The translations under genes were made by a program, and so were the position numbers. A stretch of DNA of 26,371 nucleotides from CAZUXY01 sp964624235 (GTDB taxonomy: Bacteria; Spirochaetota; UBA4802; UBA5368). The stretch spans positions 1 through 26,371 of the forward strand of contig CAZUXY010000059.1 in the NCBI GenBank assembly GCA_964624235.1. The letters are read 5' to 3'. A model generated the notes under the pieces. It was not told the origin of the DNA, did not search any database, and saw only the letters and a list, made by a program, of their open reading frames with translations. Positions 1 through 6,749 of this stretch are shown here, piece after piece (the stretch's first letter is position 1; every line of letters begins with the position of its first letter).

Positions 1-514
1 CGATAACCCTTACCACTTTCGGCAGGTCCTTATTCCCTCCACTGTACACTGCATTAAGGATATTGGTGGTCAAGCCGGACCCGAATAAAAAACAATAGCG
101 TTCACCAATTCTCATCGTATACCGGGTACAGTACTCAAAAGTGTCACCTCTTTTTAATGATTTTATAAATCTTTTTAGAATATCATATCCGTTACCCCTG
201 TTTCCAACAGTACCTGAGATATTATTCATGGTGCCGTCTTTAAGAATTACTATTGCCGGCAGTGGTTTTTTCCTGTAGATATTAATAAATTGCGTCAATA
301 CCTGGTGGATAGTCCCGTCTCCCCCTGATATGATAAGAAATGAGATGTTCCTGTTCATGCAATTTGTAGATACGGATTGTAATTCATCAATACTTTCCGT
401 GCTCTTCACTTCAATAAAGTCTGAACCTATATTTTTGAAGATCTCGATTGAGTCCAGACACATCTTTTTGTTTCTTTTTGAAAAGGGATTAACAATAATG
501 GGGATTTTCGTCAT
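1..514 (-). CDS. Diacylglycerol kinase-family lipid kinase, N-terminal part (cut by window edge)
   Basis: Reading the minus strand from the ATG at 514 gives 171 residues without a stop to the window edge, so the C-terminus lies outside. The opening follows the DAGK catalytic family pattern: a beta strand ending in IIVNPFS (residues 6-12), then ISGGDGTIHQ (62-71), which carries the GGDGT nucleotide-binding signature, then LKDGTMNN (91-98), in the place of the family's P-x-GTxN loop. Members phosphorylate diacylglycerol, sphingoid bases or related lipids with ATP at the inner membrane; the substrate cannot be read from the N-terminal domain. The start is supported because the nearest upstream ATGs are out of frame, and a GGAG lies 12 bases upstream with a purine-rich stretch just before the ATG. 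It is divergent from aroE. A second glycerolipid gene, the gpsA fusion, lies 4 kb away on the same strand but is not contiguous with it. Confidence 0.85.
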   Translation of the reverse strand, partial: MTKIPIIVNPFSKRNKKMCLDSIEIFKNIGSDFIEVKSTESIDELQSVSTNCMNRNISFLIISGGDGTIHQVLTQFINIYRKKPLPAIVILKDGTMNNISGTVGNRGNGYDILKRFIKSLKRGDTFEYCTRYTMRIGERYCFLFGSGLTTNILNAVYSGGNKDLPKVVRVI

Positions 515-810
515 CTCTGCCGTAACTCCGATTCATCAAATTCATAATATGAGGTGAAGGTTCACTGATCTGTTGCCGGCATATTGCTGATATCATTATT
601 TTACATGTATAGGGATTTAAGATGTGCAATAAAAATACTTGTTTGAAAATATTTCAAGAACTTCTCATGTTTTTTCAAAGTACAAATTTTTTCAGGTATT
701 GTTGTTTTAATGAAAAATATTTTACCACTGGTTTTTTATTTGCATATCAATAACCGTTCAATTAGATGTTGTATGGTTGCTCTAATAATCTTTATTCTTA
801 TGTTGCAATT
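515..810. other. Divergent intergenic region between the lipid kinase and aroE
   Basis: AT-rich spacer of about 296 bases that must hold the promoters for both divergent genes. I see no convincing ORF, tRNA or terminator. Two weak sigma-70-like candidates exist: TTCAAA (674-679), 17 bases, TATTGT (697-702) reading toward aroE; and, on the minus strand, TTGAAA (657-652), 17 bases, TTTTAT (634-629) reading toward the kinase. The second overlaps the inverted repeat at 643-657. Neither is close enough to consensus to be firm. Short ORFs in this region lack a ribosome site and resemble nothing. Confidence 0.4.
643..657. repeat. Short perfect inverted repeat in the divergent promoter region
   Basis: TTGAAA, three bases (ATA), then TTTCAA: 6-base arms related by two-fold symmetry. 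It lies about midway between two divergent genes, where an operator could sit, and it coincides with a candidate minus-strand -35 element. The sequence is AT-rich and short, so chance is a real alternative. Confidence 0.3.
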
Positions 811-1647
811 ATGCTGCCAATCGATGCACATACAAAACTATATTGTGTCTTCGGGAATCCCACACGGCATTCTCTTTCACCCAGAATGCATAATGCAGCT
901 TTCCAGCATTTCAATTTAAACGCGGTATACCTCGCCTTTGAGCCGGTCTCAATCGAGGGTGCCATACACGCAATGCGTAGCCTGCCGATAAACGGGGCCA
1001 GCATCACTATTCCTTACAAGACTGAAATATTACGATTAATAGACACAATTAGTCCCCTCGCGGAAAAAATCGGTTCGGTCAACACGTTACACAACTCCAA
1101 TGGGGTAATTTCAGGAGATTGCACAGACGGTTACGGTGCACTTCTCTGTTTCACCGGCAGAGGAATAAGTATAAAGAACAAGTATGTTCTTATCATCGGG
1201 AACGGTGGATCAGCACGCGCCATTGCTTATACTTTGCTGCATGAAGGCGCCCGCGTAATTATAGCAGGAAGGAATTTGAACAGAATCAACCGGCTGGTTA
1301 ATGATATAAAGCTCCATTATAACGATGCTTCATCAATTTTGATTCCCGACTTGACTGCTGATTTTTTTTCTCAAATCGATATAATTATTAATACCACACC
1401 GGTTGGAATGTCGCCCGATATCGATTCAGTTCCTATTCAACCCGGTTTTTTATCATCTCGCCATTGCGTTATGGATATTGTATATTCCCCTCCTGAAACC
1501 CTGTTCCTCAGGGAGGCCTCCGCTGCCGGTTGCATGACTATTGAAGGCCGGATGATGCTTCTGTATCAGGGGGTGCGTCAGTTTGAGATCTGGACGGATC
1601 AGAAAGCTCCCGTGGATATAATGAAACAAGCACTGTTCGGTTCATGA
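811..1647 (+). CDS. aroE: Shikimate dehydrogenase (NADP+)
   Basis: Reduces 3-dehydroshikimate to shikimate in the cytosolic aromatic amino acid pathway. From the ATG at 811 the product is 278 residues, the normal family length. The substrate-binding SLSP motif (residues 21-24) is present, followed by the catalytic lysine in ITIPYK (K70), SVNTLHN (89-95), and CTDGYG (104-109) with the conserved catalytic Asp D106. The first residue of the usual NTDG motif is Cys here. The Rossmann part shows IIGNGGSARA, a basic AGRN loop that suits NADP(H), NTTPVGM, and the C-terminal EGRMMLLYQG helix. An in-frame ATG at 766 would add 15 residues (MLYGCSN...) before the family start; neither start has a good ribosome site, and 811 fits the family better. 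The stop overlaps the folC start by 4 bases (ATGA), so the two are translationally coupled. Confidence 0.93.
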   Translation: MLPIDAHTKLYCVFGNPTRHSLSPRMHNAAFQHFNLNAVYLAFEPVSIEGAIHAMRSLPINGASITIPYKTEILRLIDTISPLAEKIGSVNTLHNSNGVISGDCTDGYGALLCFTGRGISIKNKYVLIIGNGGSARAIAYTLLHEGARVIIAGRNLNRINRLVNDIKLHYNDASSILIPDLTADFFSQIDIIINTTPVGMSPDIDSVPIQPGFLSSRHCVMDIVYSPPETLFLREASAAGCMTIEGRMMLLYQGVRQFEIWTDQKAPVDIMKQALFGS

Positions 1648-2981
1648 CATATTCCATATTTGCTATGAAAAAAAAGCGAGTAACCGTTGATCAAAAGCTT
1701 TCATCTCTGATTAATAATGAAAAACTGACCGATGATGTCTTCAGGGATTACACCCAGGACAATATCATTAAACTGCTGGATCATTACAATAATCCACATC
1801 GTCACCTTAAAGCGATCCACATCGCAGGGACCAACGGTAAGGGATCAGTTGCATATATGTGTGCTGCAATATTGCAATCTTCGGGTTATAAAACCGGTCT
1901 GTATACTTCACCACATCTGCTTAATGTAAATGAAAGAATTACTATTAATGGGTTTGAAATTGAAGAAACCACTCTTATGAAGTATATCGATGATCTTGAA
2001 TCGGCATCAAAAATAACAGGCACCACTCCTACTTATTTCGATGCGCTTACCATAATCGCGTTCAGATATTTTTATGATCAGAAAACAGACATTGCGATTC
2101 TGGAGACAGGCCTGGGCGGGACCATGGATTCCACTAACGTTATTCAACCGATTGTTTCATTAATTACAATAATCTCTAAAGACCATACCCGTCTTCTCGG
2201 CAACACTATTACAAGTATCGCTGAAAATAAAGCCGGTATAATCAAACCCGGAGTTCCCATATTAACATCCAATACCCATCCCACTGTCAAAGCAATATTA
2301 TTAAGAAAGGCCGCCTCATCCGATGCCCCGATATATCTTTATAAGAATGATTTTTATTATAGAAAAAAGGTAAAAGATGAAAACGGAATGCAGGTAGCGG
2401 ATATATATTTCAGGGGACACCGTATTGAAAAAGTACGTGTCAATGCTGACGGACAATTTCAGCTTTTGAATGCCTCGCATGCGGTTGCAGGATGTCTAGT
2501 TTTACGCGAAATGGGCTTTTCAATTTCCGATACCACCGTTAAAACCGCTTTGTCCAACCTGAAAATACCAGGGAGATTGGAAAAATTACGCACACACCCC
2601 ATTGTAATTTTTGATCCTGCCCATAACACTCATGCCATCAGACACCTTACATCCACCATAGCAAGGAAGTATCCTGATAAAACCTGTATATATATTGTTT
2701 CCCTTATGAGAGATAAGGATGTACTATCAATCATGAAATCAATAAGTAAACAATCCGGTTCGGTAATCTATTATAATCTGGCAGACCCCAGGGGCCTGAA
2801 GGTATCAAACAGCAATAAGTATGAATACCGCATTAAGGATCTAAAAGTTGCCGATAATATTAATGATCTATTTAATTATACAGAAAATATCGTGACAGAG
2901 AAAAAGGTCATTGTCTTTACCGGTAGTTTTCGACTTTATGCGACCGCGTTAAGTTTTGTTTCTCGTATTTGCATGAAATGA
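1644..2981 (+). CDS. folC: Folylpolyglutamate synthase / dihydrofolate synthase
   Basis: Adds glutamate to dihydropteroate and/or tetrahydrofolate with ATP in the cytosol. The 445-residue product has the Mur-ligase-like layout: HIAGTNGKGS P-loop (residues 59-68), TSPHLLNVNERI (88-99), ILETGLGG followed by DSTNV, SKDHTRLLGNT, ENKAGIIKPG (magnesium and lysine region), and the inter-domain IPGRLE motif. The C-terminal domain has FDPAHN, where most members have DGAHN or DVAHN, and ends in the FTGSF strand. The start at 1644 overlaps the aroE stop as ATGA. An alternative in-frame ATG at 1665 would remove only seven residues, and neither site has a clear Shine-Dalgarno sequence. Sequence alone does not show whether the enzyme is mono- or bifunctional. 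No folP or folK lies alongside. Confidence 0.92.
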   Translation: MTYSIFAMKKKRVTVDQKLSSLINNEKLTDDVFRDYTQDNIIKLLDHYNNPHRHLKAIHIAGTNGKGSVAYMCAAILQSSGYKTGLYTSPHLLNVNERITINGFEIEETTLMKYIDDLESASKITGTTPTYFDALTIIAFRYFYDQKTDIAILETGLGGTMDSTNVIQPIVSLITIISKDHTRLLGNTITSIAENKAGIIKPGVPILTSNTHPTVKAILLRKAASSDAPIYLYKNDFYYRKKVKDENGMQVADIYFRGHRIEKVRVNADGQFQLLNASHAVAGCLVLREMGFSISDTTVKTALSNLKIPGRLEKLRTHPIVIFDPAHNTHAIRHLTSTIARKYPDKTCIYIVSLMRDKDVLSIMKSISKQSGSVIYYNLADPRGLKVSNSNKYEYRIKDLKVADNINDLFNYTENIVTEKKVIVFTGSFRLYATALSFVSRICMK

Positions 2982-2991
2982 AATATTTTTC

Positions 2992-3020
2992 TTGAAACAA
3001 CGATATACACCTTAAACAAT
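2992..3020 (+). promoter_or_regulatory. Candidate sigma-70-type promoter ahead of the GAF-like/SLOG gene pair
   Basis: TTGAAA (2992-2997), a 17-base spacer, then AACAAT (3015-3020). These match the bacterial consensus at 5 of 6 and 4 of 6 positions, in an AT-rich gap of 130 bases between folC and the next gene. It would leave a leader of about 85 bases before the ATG at 3112. A second -35-like TTGACT at 3054-3059 lacks a good -10 partner. The call is weak. Confidence 0.35.
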
Positions 3021-3111
3021 TTCTAACTCATTTAAACTTTTTGCTTTAGCAACTTGACTTATTACATTGTTCACCGATCACATAAGGAATAACAAAGAGA
3101 ATTCATTTTAT

Positions 3112-4071
3112 ATGAACACACAAGTTAAAGAACTCGTTAATTCCATTAAAAAGGTCCTTCAGGACTACACAAAAAATCAGATCACAACTGAAAATTTAAA
3201 GGTCCGTTTAAAAGAATTTATCTCGAACTACAAAATGCTGGAAACGGGTCTTTCCAGAAAATCCGGTACCGAAATTCTCAGGGGCGTATGCTATTATCAC
3301 AATATCGAAAATTTTACACTGCTAACCGGAATATACAAAGTATCAAAGGATGAAATACTCCCGCTTGCGTATTATGGAGATGCCGGCTGTCATAAAATCG
3401 TTTCCAACCTTAATCCGATAATCCTTGTCTCACTGCCCGCCGGTAAAGCCATGACGATTCCCGAGGGAGAGATTCCCGGGTTCGCGCATACAATTCACAT
3501 TAAATCCATGATATCAGGGAAGGATTATTCCTATTTTCTGGCGGCGGTCGCATCGTCCCGTTTCTTCTCCCATCAGAAATTCTCCCATTGTGCGGATGTT
3601 TTTTCTAATCTCCTTTATGAAATAGTAATAGAATCTCAGACCTATACTCTGGATTATTCCGGTACCGTCAGAAACGAAGTAGAAAGTCTTGCCTCTGCTC
3701 TGCTTGCCAAAAAGAATATCGTTTACGCCAGATACTTTACCTTCAGTCTGGTAGGAAGAATATTCAACCATTTAGGACCAAATTCATTACTGGAAATACC
3801 TGATATAATCGTTGATACATTCAGGAAAAACATTCCCGGTAATCCCGTGATTTTTCCCTGTTCCCTCTGGGAATACATCATACTTAGCCTTGAAAAACCC
3901 GAAAAACTTCATTCAAAATCACAAAAAAAAATTGAATTCCTTTATCAAGGCATTACTCTCCCCTATCATACCCTTTATCAGATAATCGATTCCCGTGCGG
4001 ACCTGGTTGCGTTTTGGGACCACATAGCTAAACTCCAATATGAATATGTAAACGGTGAAACACCTATATGA
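3112..4071 (+). CDS. Unrecognised protein; possible GAF-like domain plus degenerate GGDEF-like domain
   Basis: I do not recognise this 319-residue soluble protein by name. Residues 1-45 form a charged amphipathic helix. Residues about 50-175 alternate strands and helices and end in YFLAAVASSRFFSHQKF followed by a long helix, which resembles the last strand and helix of a GAF domain. Residues about 200-290 (ARYFTFSLVGRIF, then LLEIPDIIVDTFRKNI, then SLWEYIILSLEK) follow the spacing of a GGDEF domain, with SLWEY (252-255 core) where GGDEF would be, so no cyclase activity is expected. Both domain calls are inference from pattern. A longer frame opens with TTG at 3067, but the ATG at 3112 is preferred: AAAGAGA lies 11 bases ahead of it, while the TTG has no ribosome site. 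The end overlaps the next gene as ATGA, so the pair is co-translated. Confidence 0.6.
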   Translation: MNTQVKELVNSIKKVLQDYTKNQITTENLKVRLKEFISNYKMLETGLSRKSGTEILRGVCYYHNIENFTLLTGIYKVSKDEILPLAYYGDAGCHKIVSNLNPIILVSLPAGKAMTIPEGEIPGFAHTIHIKSMISGKDYSYFLAAVASSRFFSHQKFSHCADVFSNLLYEIVIESQTYTLDYSGTVRNEVESLASALLAKKNIVYARYFTFSLVGRIFNHLGPNSLLEIPDIIVDTFRKNIPGNPVIFPCSLWEYIILSLEKPEKLHSKSQKKIEFLYQGITLPYHTLYQIIDSRADLVAFWDHIAKLQYEYVNGETPI

Positions 4072-4559
4072 GATCACGGCAGGTTGTGGTCATTGGATCA
4101 CATGATGAAATCCAATATTCGGATGAAGCTTATGCCATCGGAAGGTTTATCGCTCAAAACGACTGGGTGCTTATTACAGGTGGCAGAAAAGGTGTCATGG
4201 AAGCGGCTTCCAGGGGTGCGCGTGAATCAAAAGGATTTGTTATAGGTATTACTCCCGATTCTGACTTCAGCACCGCCAACAAGTATTGCACAGCTGTAAT
4301 CCCTACCGGTATCGGATATGCCAGAAACAGTATCAACGCTTTGTGCGCGGATGTAATTGTCGCGATTGGTGGAAAATCCGGCACATTAACCGAAATATCT
4401 TATGCCTACCAGTTTCAAAAACCCATAATCTGTTGCATGTTTACCGGAGGATGGAGTTCTCTTTTCGCGGAATTTCCGGGAGTAAAGGATTGTCGGAATA
4501 TTTACCTGGCGAATAATCTGGAAAGTGTATATGCGCATTTAAAGCACATCCTGGGTTAA
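4068..4559 (+). CDS. TIGR00725/SLOG-family Rossmann protein (LOG-related)
   Basis: A 163-residue protein with the nucleotide-binding Rossmann core of the SLOG superfamily: VVVIGSHDE (residues 6-14), ITGGRKGVMEAASRGA (36-51), IGITPDSD (59-66), GYARNSINALCADVIVAIGGKSGTLTEI (83-110). It resembles the TIGR00725 group more than true LOG cytokinin phosphoribohydrolases: the PGGxGTxxE catalytic motif reads IGGKSGTLTE, without the proline, and GGGxxGLMG reads GGRKGVME. A ligand-binding or nucleotide-processing role is possible, but no substrate can be named. It overlaps the preceding gene by 4 bases, and its last 21 bases overlap the 3' end of the convergent gpsA fusion. Confidence 0.8.
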   Translation: MRSRQVVVIGSHDEIQYSDEAYAIGRFIAQNDWVLITGGRKGVMEAASRGARESKGFVIGITPDSDFSTANKYCTAVIPTGIGYARNSINALCADVIVAIGGKSGTLTEISYAYQFQKPIICCMFTGGWSSLFAEFPGVKDCRNIYLANNLESVYAHLKHILG

Positions 4560-6608
4560 CCTTTCCAGTACATTCTTTAACCTGCATTTCAGTTTATCTG
4601 AAGCATTTTCATGCATGGTATAGTCTGAAACCATGACCGGAGGCAATATTTCAACTGAATGATTTATATCACTGGTTTTTCTCTTAAGATTTTTCCATTT
4701 TACAACTGATAGCGGCACAATGACAATTTCTTCGGTAGATTTTTTTATTTTATCCACCACCATCTTAAAAAAATCAATCTCTGCAGTTGCATACTTTCTC
4801 GAGAAGTCTATACAGCAGAGCACAGGTATGCCGTGTCCTATATAATATGATAAATAACTCAATGCCACTTCATGGTAGAGGGGATTTTCCAACCTGATAT
4901 GATCAATAAAAAAACCACCGATCAGTTTTAATATTTTTCTCTGGAAATCCGTGTGTACGGTATGCGGGTTTACTATAAAACGCGGGAAAGGTAAACCCTG
5001 AATATATAGTTCGTTTACCACAGGAAATGTGAAATCAAGGTCTTCATTCCTGATGATATAAATAGTATTGCACCGGCTTGTTAGTGCTTTTAGTTCTTTT
5101 GCTGAAAATCCACCTGAAACCGTTCGTTTAATTACTTTACTCAGATCACCCTTGCAAATAAGAAAAAAATTACGTATCCTCAACAAAAGCAATATGGCCC
5201 TGCTTAAAAGATACCGGTGGTTATCCGTTATTTCATTCAGATAATTTATTATTAATTTTTCAATATGAACACCTGTCGTATCTTGTACGGCCTTTTTGAT
5301 TAAACCTAATTCCATATCATCCGTCAAATACATAGATCCCGTTTTACTTACACTTGTATCGACATTATTCCGCTCTAATAAATTATTAAAATACTCTTGA
5401 ATCTGTTGTTTGTAAGATGTATTTGATTCAATTTTATCCATGACATCCCGGATAATCAAACGACGGAATACAGCTCCGCCCGCTTTTTCCATTCCCCTTT
5501 TGCGGTCCATTGTTCTGATTTTAGTATTCTTATATATATCCTCGAATCGAGAAGGATTCTTTATTGTTTCAATTAATAGTTTCGGGTCCTTTTTATTAAG
5601 CAATACCTCGTAAAGCGATCTGTATACAGGTATCATTATATTATTTGATTCTGCGATCTCTATCAAGGGTTCGATTGCATAGGCTCCCTCTGCAAGATAA
5701 TGCCGTTTTTCCGTCATCCTTGCAAGTACGCTTTCCGGTTTGAATCGTAAAAGTATTCTGTCATAAAAACTTATTGATTTCCCTGTTCTAAGCAATTGTC
5801 CGGCAATATCAACACCAAACCGTCTGTTCCGGCTGTGGCCGCTCAAAGCTGTAGCCACAAGGTCTCCAAGGCCGGCAATATCTATCAGTGTTTCTTCTCT
5901 AGCCCCCATTACGCGGCCGATTTTCAGCATTTCCTTCATCGATTCAGCTATTAGTGCACCGGTCAGATTGTCGCCGCAACCGTTCAGTACTGATATCATT
6001 CCTGCCGCAATCGCCGCAGGATTCTTCAGTGTACCACCAAGCTCTACTCCCTTTATGTCTTCAGTTTCACGGCATTCGAGAAAAACATTGGAAAGCAGAA
6101 CAACAAAAAAGTTTCGTGCGGTTCTTGATTTTCCGGCTATATTTATACAGGTATGGTATTTCTGAGAAACTTCTTCTGCATGTGTAGGACCGGAGATCGC
6201 CACTATGTTTTCTTTTACCCCCGGTATCGTTTTTTTTATCGCATCCGAAATGGTTAAAATCTCCTGATGATACTTGCAGAAACCTTTTGAAACAAAACCG
6301 AACGGCAATTCCGGTTTTAGGAATTTACGTATTTTAACGCAGATATCTATCACCGATTTTGACGGACATGCGAGTATTACCGCAGAAACTCCCTGCACGC
6401 AGTCTTTGAGATTATTAGTAGCCACAATATTCTTCGGAAGCACTATACCTGGAAGGTAATCCGTGTTTATATGGTACCGATTCACCGACTTGACAACCGA
6501 TTGCTCATATGCCCACAATCTTATCATTGTCCCCGTATGATTTTCGGCAATCACTCGTGCGACCGTGGTACCCCAGGACCCTGCCCCGATGACTGCGACT
6601 GTACTCAT
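4539..6608 (-). CDS. gpsA: NAD(P)H-dependent glycerol-3-phosphate dehydrogenase fused to a PlsB-like (degenerate) acyltransferase domain
   Basis: Residue numbers count from the GTG at 6611. Residues 1 to about 350 are GpsA, which reduces dihydroxyacetone phosphate to sn-glycerol-3-phosphate for phospholipid synthesis: GAGSWG (9-14), VSKG (107-110), ISGPTHAEE (139-147), ELGGTLKNPAAIAAG (190-204) with the conserved Lys, and GLGDLVATALSGHSRNRR (247-264). GpsA normally ends near 330-340; this protein runs to 690. Residues about 510-645 follow the motif order of PlsB/GPAT acyltransferases: IYIIRNEDLDF at the HX4D block, GLPFPRF, GGFFIDH, LYHEVALSYLSYYIGHGIPV, CIDFSRK at the EGGRSR block, and IVPLSV. 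The HX4D His is Arg521 while Asp526 is kept, and EGGR has become DFSR. The domain may therefore be inactive or have a changed mechanism. The ATG at 6608 is preferred over the GTG at 6611 because GAGG lies four bases upstream of the ATG. Confidence 0.85.
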   Translation of the reverse strand: MSTVAVIGAGSWGTTVARVIAENHTGTMIRLWAYEQSVVKSVNRYHINTDYLPGIVLPKNIVATNNLKDCVQGVSAVILACPSKSVIDICVKIRKFLKPELPFGFVSKGFCKYHQEILTISDAIKKTIPGVKENIVAISGPTHAEEVSQKYHTCINIAGKSRTARNFFVVLLSNVFLECRETEDIKGVELGGTLKNPAAIAAGMISVLNGCGDNLTGALIAESMKEMLKIGRVMGAREETLIDIAGLGDLVATALSGHSRNRRFGVDIAGQLLRTGKSISFYDRILLRFKPESVLARMTEKRHYLAEGAYAIEPLIEIAESNNIMIPVYRSLYEVLLNKKDPKLLIETIKNPSRFEDIYKNTKIRTMDRKRGMEKAGGAVFRRLIIRDVMDKIESNTSYKQQIQEYFNNLLERNNVDTSVSKTGSMYLTDDMELGLIKKAVQDTTGVHIEKLIINYLNEITDNHRYLLSRAILLLLRIRNFFLICKGDLSKVIKRTVSGGFSAKELKALTSRCNTIYIIRNEDLDFTFPVVNELYIQGLPFPRFIVNPHTVHTDFQRKILKLIGGFFIDHIRLENPLYHEVALSYLSYYIGHGIPVLCCIDFSRKYATAEIDFFKMVVDKIKKSTEEIVIVPLSVVKWKNLKRKTSDINHSVEILPPVMVSDYTMHENASDKLKCRLKNVLERLTQDVL

Positions 6609-6691
6609 CACACCTCACTCTTCATCTAATGCTTCTAAACTGCAATCCCCTCGAAAATGATACTAATAAAATCTAAAGATCTGTACAAACC

Positions 6692-6714
6692 AAAAAGGGG
6701 ATTATATCCCCTTT
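6692..6714 (-). terminator. Rho-independent terminator of the yqeY-dnaG-rpoD operon
   Basis: On the minus strand the sequence reads AAAGGGGAT, loop ATA, ATCCCCTTT: a perfect 9-base stem (6694-6702 with 6706-6714). The minus-strand T run covers 6696-6692, continuing from the stem. It begins 35 bases after the rpoD stop and lies before the start of the gpsA fusion, so gpsA must have its own promoter or depend on readthrough. The T run follows the hairpin only in the minus-strand reading, which fixes the orientation. Confidence 0.88.
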
Positions 6715-6749
6715 CTAACTTACACTATGTACTTAATGAGTTTCCCCTG

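Noticed and set aside
330..557. 75-residue plus-strand frame at the left edge
   Set aside because: Antisense to the lipid kinase N-terminus, where the minus strand encodes the GGDGT motif.
4068..4559. Calling this gene a LOG-type cytokinin phosphoribohydrolase or lysine decarboxylase
   Set aside because: The PGGxGTxxE proline and the GGGxxGLMG motif are not conserved; TIGR00725/SLOG is the safer label.
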